A DNA stretch of 64,000 nt from Enterococcus viikkiensis (GCF_005405345.1 NZ_BJDW01000001.1:235607-299606), one strand, 5' to 3'. Positions 46,645 to 56,069 are shown, numbered from the stretch's first letter. Notes: generated by a model not told the origin, from the letters alone. Made by a program: numbers and translations.

Positions 46645-48081
46645 ATGATCGAGGAAAAGAAAAGTTTTATCTCATGGCCAGTCTTAGCCATGATGTCGTT
46701 TGTTACTGTTATTGGTTTTGATGATATTATTTATAACTTTGCCAACCAAGGCTTAGGGGTTATTACTTCTTGGATAATTTTACTGCTATTATATGTGATC
46801 CCTTACTCTTTGATGGTAGGGCAACTAGGTTCCGTGTTCAATCATGAAGGCGGCGGTTTAACCTCGTGGGTACGAGGGACCAGCGGCGATCGACTGGGCT
46901 ATTTTACCGCTTGGACCTATTGGGCGGCGTCAATCCCTTATGTCGTTGATACAGCGAACGCGGTCGTCGTCGGTTTCGGCTGGCTAGTCAACGGCAATGA
47001 TTCAATGGAAGATAAAATGTCCAACTCAATGTTTGCCTTATTGACCTTCTGTGTTTTCTTAGCCTTTATTTTCTTGCAACGGCATTTTAAAAAATCGTTG
47101 GAAGTCTTGAGTACTCTAGGCGGCGGTGCGATGTTCATCATGGCTTTGCTGTTTGTCTTTATGACCTTCGCTTCCTTGTTTATGCCAAACGGTCATATCG
47201 AAACACAGCCAATGAATCTAGGTGCCATCGTGCCCAAATTCAATTTGCATTATTTAACCACGATTGGCCTGTTAATCTACGCCATTAATGGAGCGGAACT
47301 CGTCGCGCCTTTCGTCACTCGGATGCGCAAGCCGCAAAAAGAGTTTCCTAAAGCGATGATCATGTTAACAGTGATGACGATCTTCTTGACGGTCTTTGGT
47401 TCATTCTCGTTAGGCGTCTTTTTCAATGCCCATCACCTGCCAAATAATTTGAAGATGAACGGGTCGTATTATGCGTTCCAACGATTAGGTGAGTTTTTCC
47501 ATCTTGGAAATAGTTTGATGTATGTTTTCGCCGTGACCCAAATCATTTATATGTGCGCGCTGTTGGCGGTCTTATTGGATGCCATGACACGGATGCTGAT
47601 CTCTGACACCGGCAAACAATTCATGCCGAAGAAATTAACCAAACTAAACGCGGAAGGCTTACCGATCAACGGCTATATCTTAACTACCGCCTTAAGTGCC
47701 TTCATTTTATTATTAGGCGTTTTCTTGCCAGAGATGAATGATATCTTTAACTGGTTGTTAAATCTTAACGGGATTATTTCACCAGGTGTGACTTGCTGGA
47801 TTTTTTACGCCTTCATTCGGATTCGCTTAGACAGTCGGAAATTTCAATCCGAGTATGTCTTTATCAAAAATGATCGGATGGCAGTCTTTGTTGGTGGCTG
47901 GTGCCTCGCAGTAACAGTGCTGGCAACATTGTTCGGGATTTTACCGCAAGACGCGGCTTATGGTTCTAGCTTGTTCTGGCATGAATTGATTATTAACATC
48001 ATCGGAATTGTTGTCTTAATTGGTTTAGGTTTTGTGATGCCAACGTTAGCCAAACGGGAACGCGAAAAAGAAATGAATTAA
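46645..48081 (+). CDS. APC-superfamily amino acid permease
   Basis: The protein has 478 aa and about twelve helices. Typical APC features: FDDIIYNFANQGLGVITSWII in helix 1, HEGGGLTSWVRGTSGDRLGYFTAW after helix 2, and INGAELVAPFVTRMRKPQKEFPKAM near helix 6. It resembles the GadC/YjeM-type antiporter group. Substrate unknown; an amino acid is likely. AAGGAG lies 10 bases before the ATG. It is monocistronic with a terminator downstream. Confidence 0.88.
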   Translation: MIEEKKSFISWPVLAMMSFVTVIGFDDIIYNFANQGLGVITSWIILLLLYVIPYSLMVGQLGSVFNHEGGGLTSWVRGTSGDRLGYFTAWTYWAASIPYVVDTANAVVVGFGWLVNGNDSMEDKMSNSMFALLTFCVFLAFIFLQRHFKKSLEVLSTLGGGAMFIMALLFVFMTFASLFMPNGHIETQPMNLGAIVPKFNLHYLTTIGLLIYAINGAELVAPFVTRMRKPQKEFPKAMIMLTVMTIFLTVFGSFSLGVFFNAHHLPNNLKMNGSYYAFQRLGEFFHLGNSLMYVFAVTQIIYMCALLAVLLDAMTRMLISDTGKQFMPKKLTKLNAEGLPINGYILTTALSAFILLLGVFLPEMNDIFNWLLNLNGIISPGVTCWIFYAFIRIRLDSRKFQSEYVFIKNDRMAVFVGGWCLAVTVLATLFGILPQDAAYGSSLFWHELIINIIGIVVLIGLGFVMPTLAKREREKEMN

Positions 48082-48087
48082 TTTTTT

Positions 48088-48136
48088 TAGACTGTCTACT
48101 GCCTCTATTAGGAAGGTTTAGGACAGTCTTTTTTTG
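48088..48136 (+). terminator. Terminator after the amino acid permease
   Basis: AGACTGTC pairs with GACAGTCT around a 25-base loop containing a second small stem, then seven T. Confidence 0.75.
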
Positions 48137-48225
48137 CTATTTAAAAAAAATCCAACTCGTGGTAAGATGTTTTCTAAATAATATTTCATTTATTTTTAAT
48201 CATATTCATAGAAGTGGGTGGACTT

Positions 48226-48927
48226 ATGTTGCTGTTAGGGTCAGCAGTGAACTGTTTGGCGATTATCGCCGGAAGTTTTTCAGGGATTGTTTTACGAAAT
48301 ATCTCGGAACAAACAAAAGATACGGTGACAAAAGGAATTTCTTTAGGGGTCATTGCTCTAGCGATTCAGATGTCGCTAAAAGCCAGCTCCTTTACTATTA
48401 TCATCATCAGTATTTGTTTAGGTGGGATGATTGGCGAGTTTTTAAAGATCGAGGACTCCATGACACGCTTAGGATTATTTTTAGAAAATCGCTTTGCCCG
48501 TGGGAATAGTAATTTTGCAGAAGGCTTTGTGACCGCAACGTTGATCTATGTGATCGGTTCGATGGGGATTATTGGGGCGATTGAAAGCGGCGTAACTGGT
48601 AATCATCAAACTTTATTTACCAAAGCAGTAATGGACGGCTTCATGTCCATTATGCTGACAGCTTCATTAGGGATCGGCGTACTTTTTTCGGCTTTTCCCG
48701 TTTTTATCTATCAAGGAATGATCACCCTCTTCGCCAGTTTCATCGTCCGTTATTTACCACCGGAATTATTAGATAGTCTGATGAATGAAATCAGTGCGAT
48801 TGGCGGCTTGATGATCTTAGCAATCGGATTGAACGTCATGAAGCTGACGAAAATCCGCGTCTCAAACTATTTACCGGGGATTCTCGTCTTAATCATCATC
48901 ATGGTGATCCAATACTTTTACTTTTAA
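48226..48927 (+). CDS. DUF554 family membrane protein
   Basis: The protein has 233 aa from the ATG at 48226, five bases after GGGTGG. About seven helices are seen. Conserved parts are LLGSAVNCLAIIAGSFSGIVL, TKGISLGVIALAIQMSL, IYVIGSMGIIGAIESG and SAIGGLMILAIGLNVMKLTKIRVSNYLPG. DUF554 (YdfK/YqgA) proteins are of unknown function. The gene is monocistronic; its last codons form part of the terminator stem. Confidence 0.88.
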   Translation: MLLLGSAVNCLAIIAGSFSGIVLRNISEQTKDTVTKGISLGVIALAIQMSLKASSFTIIIISICLGGMIGEFLKIEDSMTRLGLFLENRFARGNSNFAEGFVTATLIYVIGSMGIIGAIESGVTGNHQTLFTKAVMDGFMSIMLTASLGIGVLFSAFPVFIYQGMITLFASFIVRYLPPELLDSLMNEISAIGGLMILAIGLNVMKLTKIRVSNYLPGILVLIIIMVIQYFYF

Positions 48928-48969
48928 TCAGCAAGAGAGTTGAATCTGACTCACTTGCTGATTCTTTTT
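48926..48969. terminator. Bidirectional terminator between DUF554 and GNAT genes
   Basis: AATCAGCAAG pairs with CTTGCTGATT around an 18-base loop, then CTTTTT. Both converging genes end in it. Confidence 0.75.
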
Positions 48970-49385
48970 GCTAAATAATACTTTGTCGTTCCTATCATCG
49001 GTACATCTGCTATCTCGCCAAAGACCTCATAGCCCTGTTTCAAATAAAAATCCAATGCTTGATACGCTTTGGTAGTCAAAGTAATCGTCTTCAAGCCTTT
49101 TTCGACTGCTTGTTTTTCGATAGCTTGCATCAACTTTGATCCAATCCCCAGCTTTTGAAAGCGGGCATCCACGCCTAATAAAGAAATATACAGCGTGTCA
49201 TATTGATACCTGCCAACGATCCCGCCAGCTAATTGATCCTCCACCCAAGCAGCCAAGACTAACGACTGCTCTGTTGATTCTACTAAGCCATCAGAAAATT
49301 CTGCGTCATGCTGCTGCTTAAAAATGTCATCTAGAAATGGAACTAGTTCCTCTTTCACACTTTTTTTAATTTCCACTTTTCTCAC
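48951..49385 (-). CDS. GNAT-family N-acetyltransferase
   Basis: The protein has 144 aa. The acetyl-CoA site is LGVDARFQKLGIGSKLMQAIEKQAVEKG (motif Q/RxxGxG/A), with LDFYLKQGYEVFGEI after it. The N-terminal half is variable, as usual. The substrate cannot be read from sequence. AGGTGAG lies before the start. It converges on the DUF554 gene. Confidence 0.88.
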   Translation of the reverse strand: MRKVEIKKSVKEELVPFLDDIFKQQHDAEFSDGLVESTEQSLVLAAWVEDQLAGGIVGRYQYDTLYISLLGVDARFQKLGIGSKLMQAIEKQAVEKGLKTITLTTKAYQALDFYLKQGYEVFGEIADVPMIGTTKYYLAKRISK

Positions 49386-49599
49386 CTCACAACTATTTTA
49401 AAACAATTCTACGTTGAGAAGTAGTTTAAATGAACGCGGCCGAAAAAAAATCAAAATTGATTCAGCCGTCAAAATAATGATTGGATTTTCTCAAAGCCTT
49501 TTTACGTTCATTCATATTTAAGCAATTTCGTTGGAGTAACAGTTTCCTTTTTCTTTGTGTATACTTAAGAGCAAAAGATGAATCGAAAGGATTTTTTTG

Positions 49600-50340
49600 A
49601 TGAACGAATACATGGATGAGTTAAGAGAATTTTGGGATGATTTTGCGGAAAATTATGAACAAATTCAACAAGAATCTAGTTTTCCTGTAGCAGAAGATTT
49701 AACAGCATTTCTAATCAGTGAAAAAATTTTCCCCTGTCAGACTTTTTTAGACTTAGCTGGTGGTACTGGCCGTTATTTACCTAGCTTTCAGCAACAGGTT
49801 GAACATTATATCCTCGTTGATATTTCAGAGAAGATGCTACACTATGCGCAAAATAAAGCGGCAGACAATGTTTTGTTCATCAACCAGTCGCAAGCAACTT
49901 TTTTAGCTCAAGCCAACACCCGATTTGACGTTGTTTTTTCGGCGATGAACCCCGCCTTGAAAACAAGTCGTGACCTCACTGCTTTTCAGCGTATCAGTCG
50001 AAATTGGTGCCTGCTTTTTCGGACGATTCAAGAGGAAGACACGCTCTTTTCTCCTTACGAAGCAGCCAATCCAGATTTGCTATTGAACCAGCAATATAAA
50101 AATTTTTTACAGGCTGAAAAGATTCCCTATAAAATCAAACAATTTTCCTACAAAAAAAGCGAAAAAATTACTCGTGAATTTTTCCAGGCTTATTTCGAAA
50201 ACGATTTTTCTGCGGCAGAGTTGGCTAAGATGACCGAAAAAACTTTTGGTGATGCGCAGCAAGAAAATAATGAAAGCCGGCTTACTTTTGAATTGATTTA
50301 TTTTCAAGTCTCAAAGGCTTATAATGAGAGCGGCTTATAA
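49600..50340 (+). CDS. SAM-dependent methyltransferase (class I)
   Basis: The protein has 246 aa from the ATG at 49600; GAAAGGA is about nine bases ahead. WDDFAENYEQIQQ opens it, then motif I TFLDLAGGTGRYLPSF, motif II YILVDISEKMLHYAQ and motif III RFDVVFSAMNPALK. A Lys/Phe-rich C-terminal half (YKKSEKITREFFQAYFENDF) probably contacts the substrate, which is unknown. The stop is 18 bases before the M42 peptidase, and the two may be one transcript. Confidence 0.82.
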   Translation: MNEYMDELREFWDDFAENYEQIQQESSFPVAEDLTAFLISEKIFPCQTFLDLAGGTGRYLPSFQQQVEHYILVDISEKMLHYAQNKAADNVLFINQSQATFLAQANTRFDVVFSAMNPALKTSRDLTAFQRISRNWCLLFRTIQEEDTLFSPYEAANPDLLLNQQYKNFLQAEKIPYKIKQFSYKKSEKITREFFQAYFENDFSAAELAKMTEKTFGDAQQENNESRLTFELIYFQVSKAYNESGL

Positions 50341-50358
50341 CACTAAGGGGGAAAAATC

Positions 50359-51432
50359 ATGGAAGAAAAAACATTTCAACGAATCAAAGAATTAACCCAA
50401 CTGCAAGGAACCAGCGGCTTTGAGGAGGATATTCGTGCCTATATGCGAAGCGCGATGACTCCATTCGTTGACGAAGTCCAACAAGACGGACTTGGTGGCA
50501 TTTTTGGCTTAAAAAATGCGTCGGAGAATAAACCACGTGTAATGGTCGCAGCCCATATGGATGAAGTCGGTTTTATGCTGACAGAAATTACTCCGCGAGG
50601 CTTATTCAAAGTCGTCCCTCTAGGTGGTTGGAATCCTTACGTTGTTTCAGCGCAACGTTTTACTTTAAAAACCGGAAAAGGCAATTATCCTTGTATCTCC
50701 TCTTCCGTACCGCCTCATTTATTACGAGGAACCAGCGGACAAGGTCAAGTTAAAGTGGAAGATATTTTATTCGATGCCGGTTTTGAATCAAAAGAAGAAG
50801 CGCTAGCCTTTGGCGTATTACCAGGCGATACGATCGTCCCTCAAACTGAGACTGTAAAAACCGCCAATGGCAAAAATATTATCAGCAAAGCCTGGGACAA
50901 TCGCTACGGCTGCACCGTTGTCTTGGAAGCTTTAGAAGCCCTGCAAAAAGAAACGTTAGATTATACGCTGATCGCTGGTGCCAACGTGCAAGAAGAAGTT
51001 GGTCTGCGAGGAGCCAAACCCGCCGTAACAAAATTCCAGCCTGATTTATTCTTTGCGGTAGATTGCTCCGCCGCCGATGATTTAGTGACTACTAATGGAA
51101 CTTTTGGCCATCTGGGCGAAGGCACCCTCTTACGAATCCAAGATCCCGGTATGATTCTTTTACCGCGTTTACGGGAATATTTATTAGACACGGCAGAAAC
51201 CCATAATATCCCTTATCAATACTTTGTTTCAAAAGGTGGCACAGACGCTGGCGCCGCTCATACTGCAAACGAAGGAATTCCAAGTACGGTAATCGGTGTA
51301 TGCGGACGCTATATCCATACCCATCAAACGATGTTCAGCATCGCCGACTTTGATGCCGCGCGAGAAATGCTGATCCAAGTATTGAAAGGCTTAGATGAAA
51401 GTACTATCAAAACAATCATCGCTGGAAAATGA
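50359..51432 (+). CDS. pepA: M42-family aminopeptidase (glutamyl aminopeptidase type)
   Basis: The protein has 357 aa. Two-metal ligands: VAAHMDEVGFMLTEI, SKAWDNRYGCTVVLEAL, the catalytic Glu pair in VQEEVGLRGAK, FAVDCSAADDL and GRYIHTHQTMFSI near the C-terminus. The family forms tetrahedral dodecamers; lactic-acid-bacterial PepA removes N-terminal Glu/Asp. AAGGGGG lies before the ATG. The gene follows the methyltransferase and ends 105 bases before the promoter of the manganese riboswitch. Confidence 0.9.
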   Translation: MEEKTFQRIKELTQLQGTSGFEEDIRAYMRSAMTPFVDEVQQDGLGGIFGLKNASENKPRVMVAAHMDEVGFMLTEITPRGLFKVVPLGGWNPYVVSAQRFTLKTGKGNYPCISSSVPPHLLRGTSGQGQVKVEDILFDAGFESKEEALAFGVLPGDTIVPQTETVKTANGKNIISKAWDNRYGCTVVLEALEALQKETLDYTLIAGANVQEEVGLRGAKPAVTKFQPDLFFAVDCSAADDLVTTNGTFGHLGEGTLLRIQDPGMILLPRLREYLLDTAETHNIPYQYFVSKGGTDAGAAHTANEGIPSTVIGVCGRYIHTHQTMFSIADFDAAREMLIQVLKGLDESTIKTIIAGK

Positions 51433-51537
51433 TTACTTTATAAAAATTAAATACTTTGTTAAAGTGATGATTATCACGCTTTTACTAATTTATTTAATAA
51501 TAATATTCTTTTTAGTAACCATTTTTCTTGCAATCAA

Positions 51538-51566
51538 ACATTATTTCCGTTAGTCTTTAAACATAT
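51538..51566 (+). promoter_or_regulatory. Promoter of the manganese riboswitch transcript
   Basis: TTGCAA (51538-51543), 17 bases, TAGTCT (51561-51566). The start point near 51573 agrees with the first base of the aptamer P1 helix. The -10 is a modest match. Confidence 0.5.
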
Positions 51567-51572
51567 TAATAA

Positions 51573-51703
51573 CTCCTTAGGGGAGTAACCGGCAACAATG
51601 TTGTTGTGATATCAACAGTAAGTCAACCAGCAATGGTTTTCTGGTATCGTATGAAATGGTGAGACCTAAGACAAGTTTAAACACTTGCCTTAGGTCTCTT
51701 TTT
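51573..51703 (+). ncRNA. yybP-ykoY (manganese) riboswitch with terminator
   Basis: The aptamer shows the family hallmarks: CTTAGGGGAGTA at 51576 and GTGAGACCTAAG ending at 51670, whose CTTAG and CTAAG ends form P1. AGTCAACC lies in between. The 3' part of P1 (GAGACCTAAG, 51661-51670) is also the 5' arm of a terminator pairing with CTTAGGTCTC (51689-51698), followed by TTTTT. Mn2+ binding should stabilise P1, block the terminator and switch the gene on. The family is known to sense Mn2+ and control efflux. The downstream P-type ATPase matches. Confidence 0.92.
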
Positions 51704-51860
51704 GCGAGTTCTACTTCTTGCTTTAGCAAGATTAGTAGAATCGTAGGCGTAGTGAGATTCATATTATTTTTTGCTCTTTGAAAAATAATTTCCTTACTAC
51801 GAGCTAGCTGTCAGCTCAACTTTTGCTGTTTAATAAAGTACGAAACAAGTTTTACTTGGT
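51704..51860 (+). repeat. Single diverged copy of the dispersed intergenic repeat
   Basis: This sits between the riboswitch terminator and the ATPase gene. It has CTTGCTTTAGCAAG, AATCGTAGGCGTA, a hairpin-like ATTATTTTTTGCTCTTTG/AAAAATAAT, GAGCTAGC, TAGCTGTCAG and then ACTTTTGCTGTTTAATA. Parts match 36.09-36.20 kb and the reverse of the 38.8 kb unit (TAGCTGTCAGTCCCACTTTTTGC). The riboswitch transcript must cross it, so it forms part of the leader. Confidence 0.5.
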
Positions 51861-51937
51861 TAAACTAAAATATTAAACGGTAAGTTTCGTTGAATGATAG
51901 GCGTACGAGGATAAATCAAAAAATTGGAGGATATAAA

Positions 51938-54607
51938 TTGACAAAACAAGTTTACCAACAAGAAACAGAAGAATTAATGAACGGTCTCAATACGGCACCA
52001 GAAGGCTTAAGCCAAGCCGAAGCGCAAAAGCGCCTGCAAGAAAATGGCCCGAATCAATTAAAAGAAGCGAAGAAAAAAACAACCCTGAGTTTATTTTTGG
52101 AAACCTTCAAGGACGCAATGGTCGTCGTCCTGCTGATCGTTGCGATTATTCAAATGGTGATGGGGGCTCACGTGGAATCCATCGTGATTTTCGCCGTCTT
52201 GATACTGAACTCAGTTGTAAGTGTGATCCAAACAAAAAAAGCGGAAGGTTCCTTAGACGCTTTGAAAAAACTTTCTGCCCCGGATGCCAGTGTTTTACGC
52301 GGCGGTCAAGAACAAAGTATCCCGGCCAAAGAAATCGTCACTGGTGACATCGTCATTTTAGAAGCTGGCGATTATGTCCCAGCGGATGGCCGCTTACTTG
52401 AAGAAGGTTCGCTGAAAGTTGACGAAGGTATGCTGACTGGTGAATCAACACCGGCGGAAAAAGAAATCACACTCTTGACTTCTGACGTTCCTGTTGGTGA
52501 TCGACTTAACATGGTTTTCAGTGGAACGATCGTCACCTATGGTCGTGGAAAATTTCTAGTTACTGCGACTGGTGCTGAGACTGAGATTGGTCAAGTCGCG
52601 GACTTATTAGAATCAACCACTGAGCAAAAAACACCACTGCAACGCGGCCTGGATCGTTTTAGTAAGAAATTAAGTATTGCAATCTTGATTTTATCGATTG
52701 TGATTTTAGGTGTTCAACTAGTTCGGGTCTTTTTAGAAGGTTCGACGGATATGACCCAAGACATCGTCAATGCTTTTATGTTTGCCGTAGCAGTGGCAGT
52801 GGCCGCGATTCCTGAAGCCTTGCAATCAATCGTAACTATCGTCCTTTCATTGGGAACCAAAAAAATGGCAAAACAGCACGCGATTATTCGTAAGTTGCCA
52901 GCCGTTGAAACACTAGGCTCTACCAGTATTATCTGTACCGACAAGACCGGTACATTAACCCAAAATAAAATGACCGTAGTTGATTTTTTCTTAGCGGATG
53001 GTCAAAGCGGTGAATTTTCAAAAGATCCGAAACAATGGGAAGCTGATGAACAGCGGTTGATTGAGATCAGCGTTTTGGCTAATGATGCTACGATCAGTGA
53101 AGATGGCACAAAATTAGGGGATCCAACTGAGATTGCTTTGATTGACTATAGTGAAAAGCAAAATCAATCCTATCGTGAATTGCGTAAAAAATCGCCGCGT
53201 GAAGCGGAACTGCCTTTTGATTCTGACCGTAAATTAATGTCAACACTCCATACCATTGATCAAAAACAAACCATGGTCACCAAAGGCGGTCCAGATATCG
53301 TTTTTGAACGTAGCTCGAAAGTTTTATTAGATGGTGAAGTCGTTGCATTCACGCCAGAGCTGAAGACTCGTTTCCAAAAGCAAAATGAAGATTTTTCTAA
53401 ACGAGCATTGCGAGTACTAGCCTTTGCTTATAAAGAAGTAAGCGCAAATGAGTTAACGTTAGAGGATGAAAACGAGTTAGTTTTAGTCGGTCTGTTGGCT
53501 ATGATCGATCCACCGCGAGAAGAAGTTTTCCAAGCGGTTGCTGATGCCAAATCGGCCGGTATCCAAACGGTGATGATTACCGGCGACCACAAGACGACTG
53601 CTGTGGCGATTGCTCAAGAAATCGGTATTTTTGAAAAAGGCGACATGGCATTGACTGGCGCTGAATTGGATCAATTAAGCGAAACTGAACTGACTGAGCA
53701 ATTAGAACAAATTACGGTTTACGCTCGCGTTTCGCCAGAGAATAAAATCCGAATCGTTCGCGCATGGCAGGACAAAGGAAAAATTTCTGCGATGACGGGA
53801 GACGGTGTCAATGATGCGCCAGCTTTGAAACAAGCAGATATTGGGATTGCAATGGGAACCGGAACGGATGTTGCCAAAGATGCAGCGGCGATGGTTTTAA
53901 CGGATGATAACTTCGCTTCTATCATCAAAGCTGTCGAAGTTGGACGAAATGTTTTTGATAATATCAAAAAGGCCGTTGCCTATCTGTTTGCTGGTAATTT
54001 AGGGGCCATCATCGCCATCATCTTCGCATTAGTGATTGGTTGGTCGAACCCCTTCACGGCTTTACAATTACTCTTTATTAACTTAGTCAACGACTCACTG
54101 CCAGCCATCGCATTAGGAATGGAAAAAGCTGAGCCAACGATCATGCAGCGTCAGCCTCGTGATCCCGATAGTGGTATTTTCACTGGTAAAACGTTGATTT
54201 CGGTGACCTACCGTGGCATCTTGATCGCACTGGCCGTGATTGTCGCTCAATGGCTAGGCAATCAGCAATCTGCTGAAATTGGGGTCGCAATGGCTTTCAC
54301 TACATTGATTTTAAGCCGGACTTTACAAACATTTGCGGCTCGTTCAAATACTCAAACTTCAATCCAAGCAGGGCTCTTTAGTAATAAGATGGTCTTATTG
54401 GCGATCGTGGTCTGTGGCGGACTATTCAGCTTGACACTGTTACCAGGATTGCGTGAAGTCTTCGCGATTCCCGCTGCCTTTGCCTTAAAAGACATTGGTT
54501 TAGCGTTAGCCCTAGCAGCTACGGCGGTGCTACTGATGGAGATAACTAAATTGATTTTAGTTAAAATCCAAGAACCAAAGACAAAATCAGAATTAAATAA
54601 AAACTAA
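51938..54607 (+). CDS. P-type cation ATPase (Mn2+/Ca2+ efflux, PMR1/YoaB type)
   Basis: The protein has 889 aa, probably from a TTG at 51938 seven bases after GGAGG; the ATG at 51890 has no ribosome site. P-type ATPase features: GMLTGESTPAEKE, the phosphorylated Asp335 in ICTDKTGTLTQNKMT, MVTKGGPDIV, TGDHKTT and MTGDGVNDAPALKQADIG. IPEAL in helix 4 and NLVNDSLPAIALGMEK in helix 6 suit Ca2+/Mn2+ transport, as in Golgi PMR1 and L. lactis YoaB. Only one set of type II ion ligands is expected. Control by a Mn2+ riboswitch points to manganese export. Confidence 0.9.
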   Translation: MTKQVYQQETEELMNGLNTAPEGLSQAEAQKRLQENGPNQLKEAKKKTTLSLFLETFKDAMVVVLLIVAIIQMVMGAHVESIVIFAVLILNSVVSVIQTKKAEGSLDALKKLSAPDASVLRGGQEQSIPAKEIVTGDIVILEAGDYVPADGRLLEEGSLKVDEGMLTGESTPAEKEITLLTSDVPVGDRLNMVFSGTIVTYGRGKFLVTATGAETEIGQVADLLESTTEQKTPLQRGLDRFSKKLSIAILILSIVILGVQLVRVFLEGSTDMTQDIVNAFMFAVAVAVAAIPEALQSIVTIVLSLGTKKMAKQHAIIRKLPAVETLGSTSIICTDKTGTLTQNKMTVVDFFLADGQSGEFSKDPKQWEADEQRLIEISVLANDATISEDGTKLGDPTEIALIDYSEKQNQSYRELRKKSPREAELPFDSDRKLMSTLHTIDQKQTMVTKGGPDIVFERSSKVLLDGEVVAFTPELKTRFQKQNEDFSKRALRVLAFAYKEVSANELTLEDENELVLVGLLAMIDPPREEVFQAVADAKSAGIQTVMITGDHKTTAVAIAQEIGIFEKGDMALTGAELDQLSETELTEQLEQITVYARVSPENKIRIVRAWQDKGKISAMTGDGVNDAPALKQADIGIAMGTGTDVAKDAAAMVLTDDNFASIIKAVEVGRNVFDNIKKAVAYLFAGNLGAIIAIIFALVIGWSNPFTALQLLFINLVNDSLPAIALGMEKAEPTIMQRQPRDPDSGIFTGKTLISVTYRGILIALAVIVAQWLGNQQSAEIGVAMAFTTLILSRTLQTFAARSNTQTSIQAGLFSNKMVLLAIVVCGGLFSLTLLPGLREVFAIPAAFALKDIGLALALAATAVLLMEITKLILVKIQEPKTKSELNKN

Positions 54608-54618
54608 GTCCCACACTA

Positions 54619-54656
54619 AAAGGCAGCGCCAAATCAATCGGCGCTGCCTTTTTTAT
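54619..54656. terminator. Bidirectional terminator between the ATPase and the ABC operon
   Basis: AAAGGCAGCGCC, loop AAATCAATC, GGCGCTGCCTTTTTT. Confidence 0.88.
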
Positions 54657-55384
54657 AAGAATTGTTGCAAATAGCGTTGAATCCGAGGATTTTCGCTGGC
54701 GAAGAAAGACTGGCTGCTACCGTCAAAGGTTACCTGTCCTTCTTCTAGAAAAACAATCCGGTCCGCAACTTTACGAGCAAACTCTAAGTGATGGGTCACT
54801 ACGATTTGTCCATTGCCAGATTCCGCCAACTCTTTGATCACCTGCAGTACTTCTTGAGCCAGCTCTGGGTCTAAGGCGCTCGTTGGCTCATCATACAACA
54901 TAAACTGTGGCTCCATCGCCAATGCTCTTGCAATTGCTACCCGCTGCATCTGCCCGCCAGATAATTGTTTTGGGTGTTCTGCAGCTTTATCTAACAACCC
55001 AACCTTAGCCAGCAATTTCTCTGCTTGCTCCCGCGCTTGTGCTTTCGCTATTTTTTTCACCTGTATTGGACCTTCCATGACGTTTTGAATCACCGTCAAG
55101 TGGGGAAAAAGGTTATAAGCCTGAAAAACGATACTAAAATGAACGCGATAGTCCTTTAGTTGGCGAAACGTAAGATTTTGCGGAAAGGTCAAGTTGTCCT
55201 GATCGATTTTAATGGTGCCACTGTCTGGAGTCTCTAATAAATCAATCGAACGGAGCAAGGTACTTTTGCCTGATCCAGATGGTCCTAGAATAACCGTCGT
55301 CTCCCCCGGCTGGAAAATCAAATTGATCTCCTTTAAGACTGGATTGCCATCAAAGCTTTTGTTTAATTTTTCAATTGCTAACAT
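54653..55384 (-). CDS. Polar/cystine amino acid ABC transporter ATPase
   Basis: The protein has 243 aa. Walker A GPSGSGKSTLLR, signature [15 protein letters not shown], Walker B FMLYDEPTSALD and the H-loop VTHHLEFARKVADR match the GlnQ/TcyC class of polar amino acid importers. AGGAGGAAG precedes the ATG, 11 bases after the permease stop. It ends the four-gene operon (PLP enzyme, binding protein, permease, ATPase). The Cys-rich leader suggests cystine, or another sulfur amino acid, as the substrate. Confidence 0.92.
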   Translation of the reverse strand: MLAIEKLNKSFDGNPVLKEINLIFQPGETTVILGPSGSGKSTLLRSIDLLETPDSGTIKIDQDNLTFPQNLTFRQLKDYRVHFSIVFQAYNLFPHLTVIQNVMEGPIQVKKIAKAQAREQAEKLLAKVGLLDKAAEHPKQLSGGQMQRVAIARALAMEPQFMLYDEPTSALDPELAQEVLQVIKELAESGNGQIVVTHHLEFARKVADRIVFLEEGQVTFDGSSQSFFASENPRIQRYLQQFL

Positions 55385-55395
55385 CTGACTTCCTC

Positions 55396-56049
55396 CTAAT
55401 AGACCATCCGTTTTTCAAGTACGGATTGTAAGTAATTCAAGAAGGTACAAAAAACTAGATAATAGACTGCCACCATGCTGTAAAGCAGCAAAGGCTCATA
55501 GGTTCGGGCGGCAATTCGCTGCGCCGTCATGAAAATCTCCACAATCGTGATACTAGCAGCTAACGAAGTGTCCTTAACAAGACTGACAAAACTATTCGAC
55601 AACGGTGGCAAGGCAATTTTAAAGGCTTGTGGTGCGATGATCCGATACAAAATCTGCCAACGACTCATCCCTAATGACGCTGCCGACTCGTATTGTCCTT
55701 GAGGGATAGCTAATAATGCGGAACGAATATTTTCAGAAGCATAAGCGCCGGTATTTAATGAAAAGGTCAAAATCGCGGCTGCCCACGCGTCCATTTGGAT
55801 ACCTATTGAGGGTAGTCCAAAGAAAACGATAAACAACTGAACTAGTAAAGGGGTTCCGCGAAAGACCCACACATACAAAAAGAAAAGTCCGTTGAGTAGG
55901 CGATTTTTTGAAATCCGAGCTAATGCGGTGATTAATGCTAAGACCATCCCTAAAGAAAAAGAGATCAAGGTCAAAGGAATCGTCATTTTTAGCAATGCCC
56001 AAAACAACGGCAGCGCTGAGCTTTGAATGATATCTAGTATTCGTTCCAT
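55396..56049 (-). CDS. Amino acid ABC transporter permease (HisM/TcyB type)
   Basis: The protein has 217 aa and five helices. The binding-protein-dependent signature EAA loop is ENIRSALLAIPQGQYESAASLGMSRWQILYRIIAPQAFKIALPP. FRGTPLLVQLFIVFFGLP is also typical. It lies between the binding-protein and ATPase genes, 20 and 11 bases away. The single permease probably works as a homodimer. Confidence 0.92.
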   Translation of the reverse strand: MERILDIIQSSALPLFWALLKMTIPLTLISFSLGMVLALITALARISKNRLLNGLFFLYVWVFRGTPLLVQLFIVFFGLPSIGIQMDAWAAAILTFSLNTGAYASENIRSALLAIPQGQYESAASLGMSRWQILYRIIAPQAFKIALPPLSNSFVSLVKDTSLAASITIVEIFMTAQRIAARTYEPLLLYSMVAVYYLVFCTFLNYLQSVLEKRMVY

Positions 56050-56069
56050 ATTAATTACTCCTTCAATCC

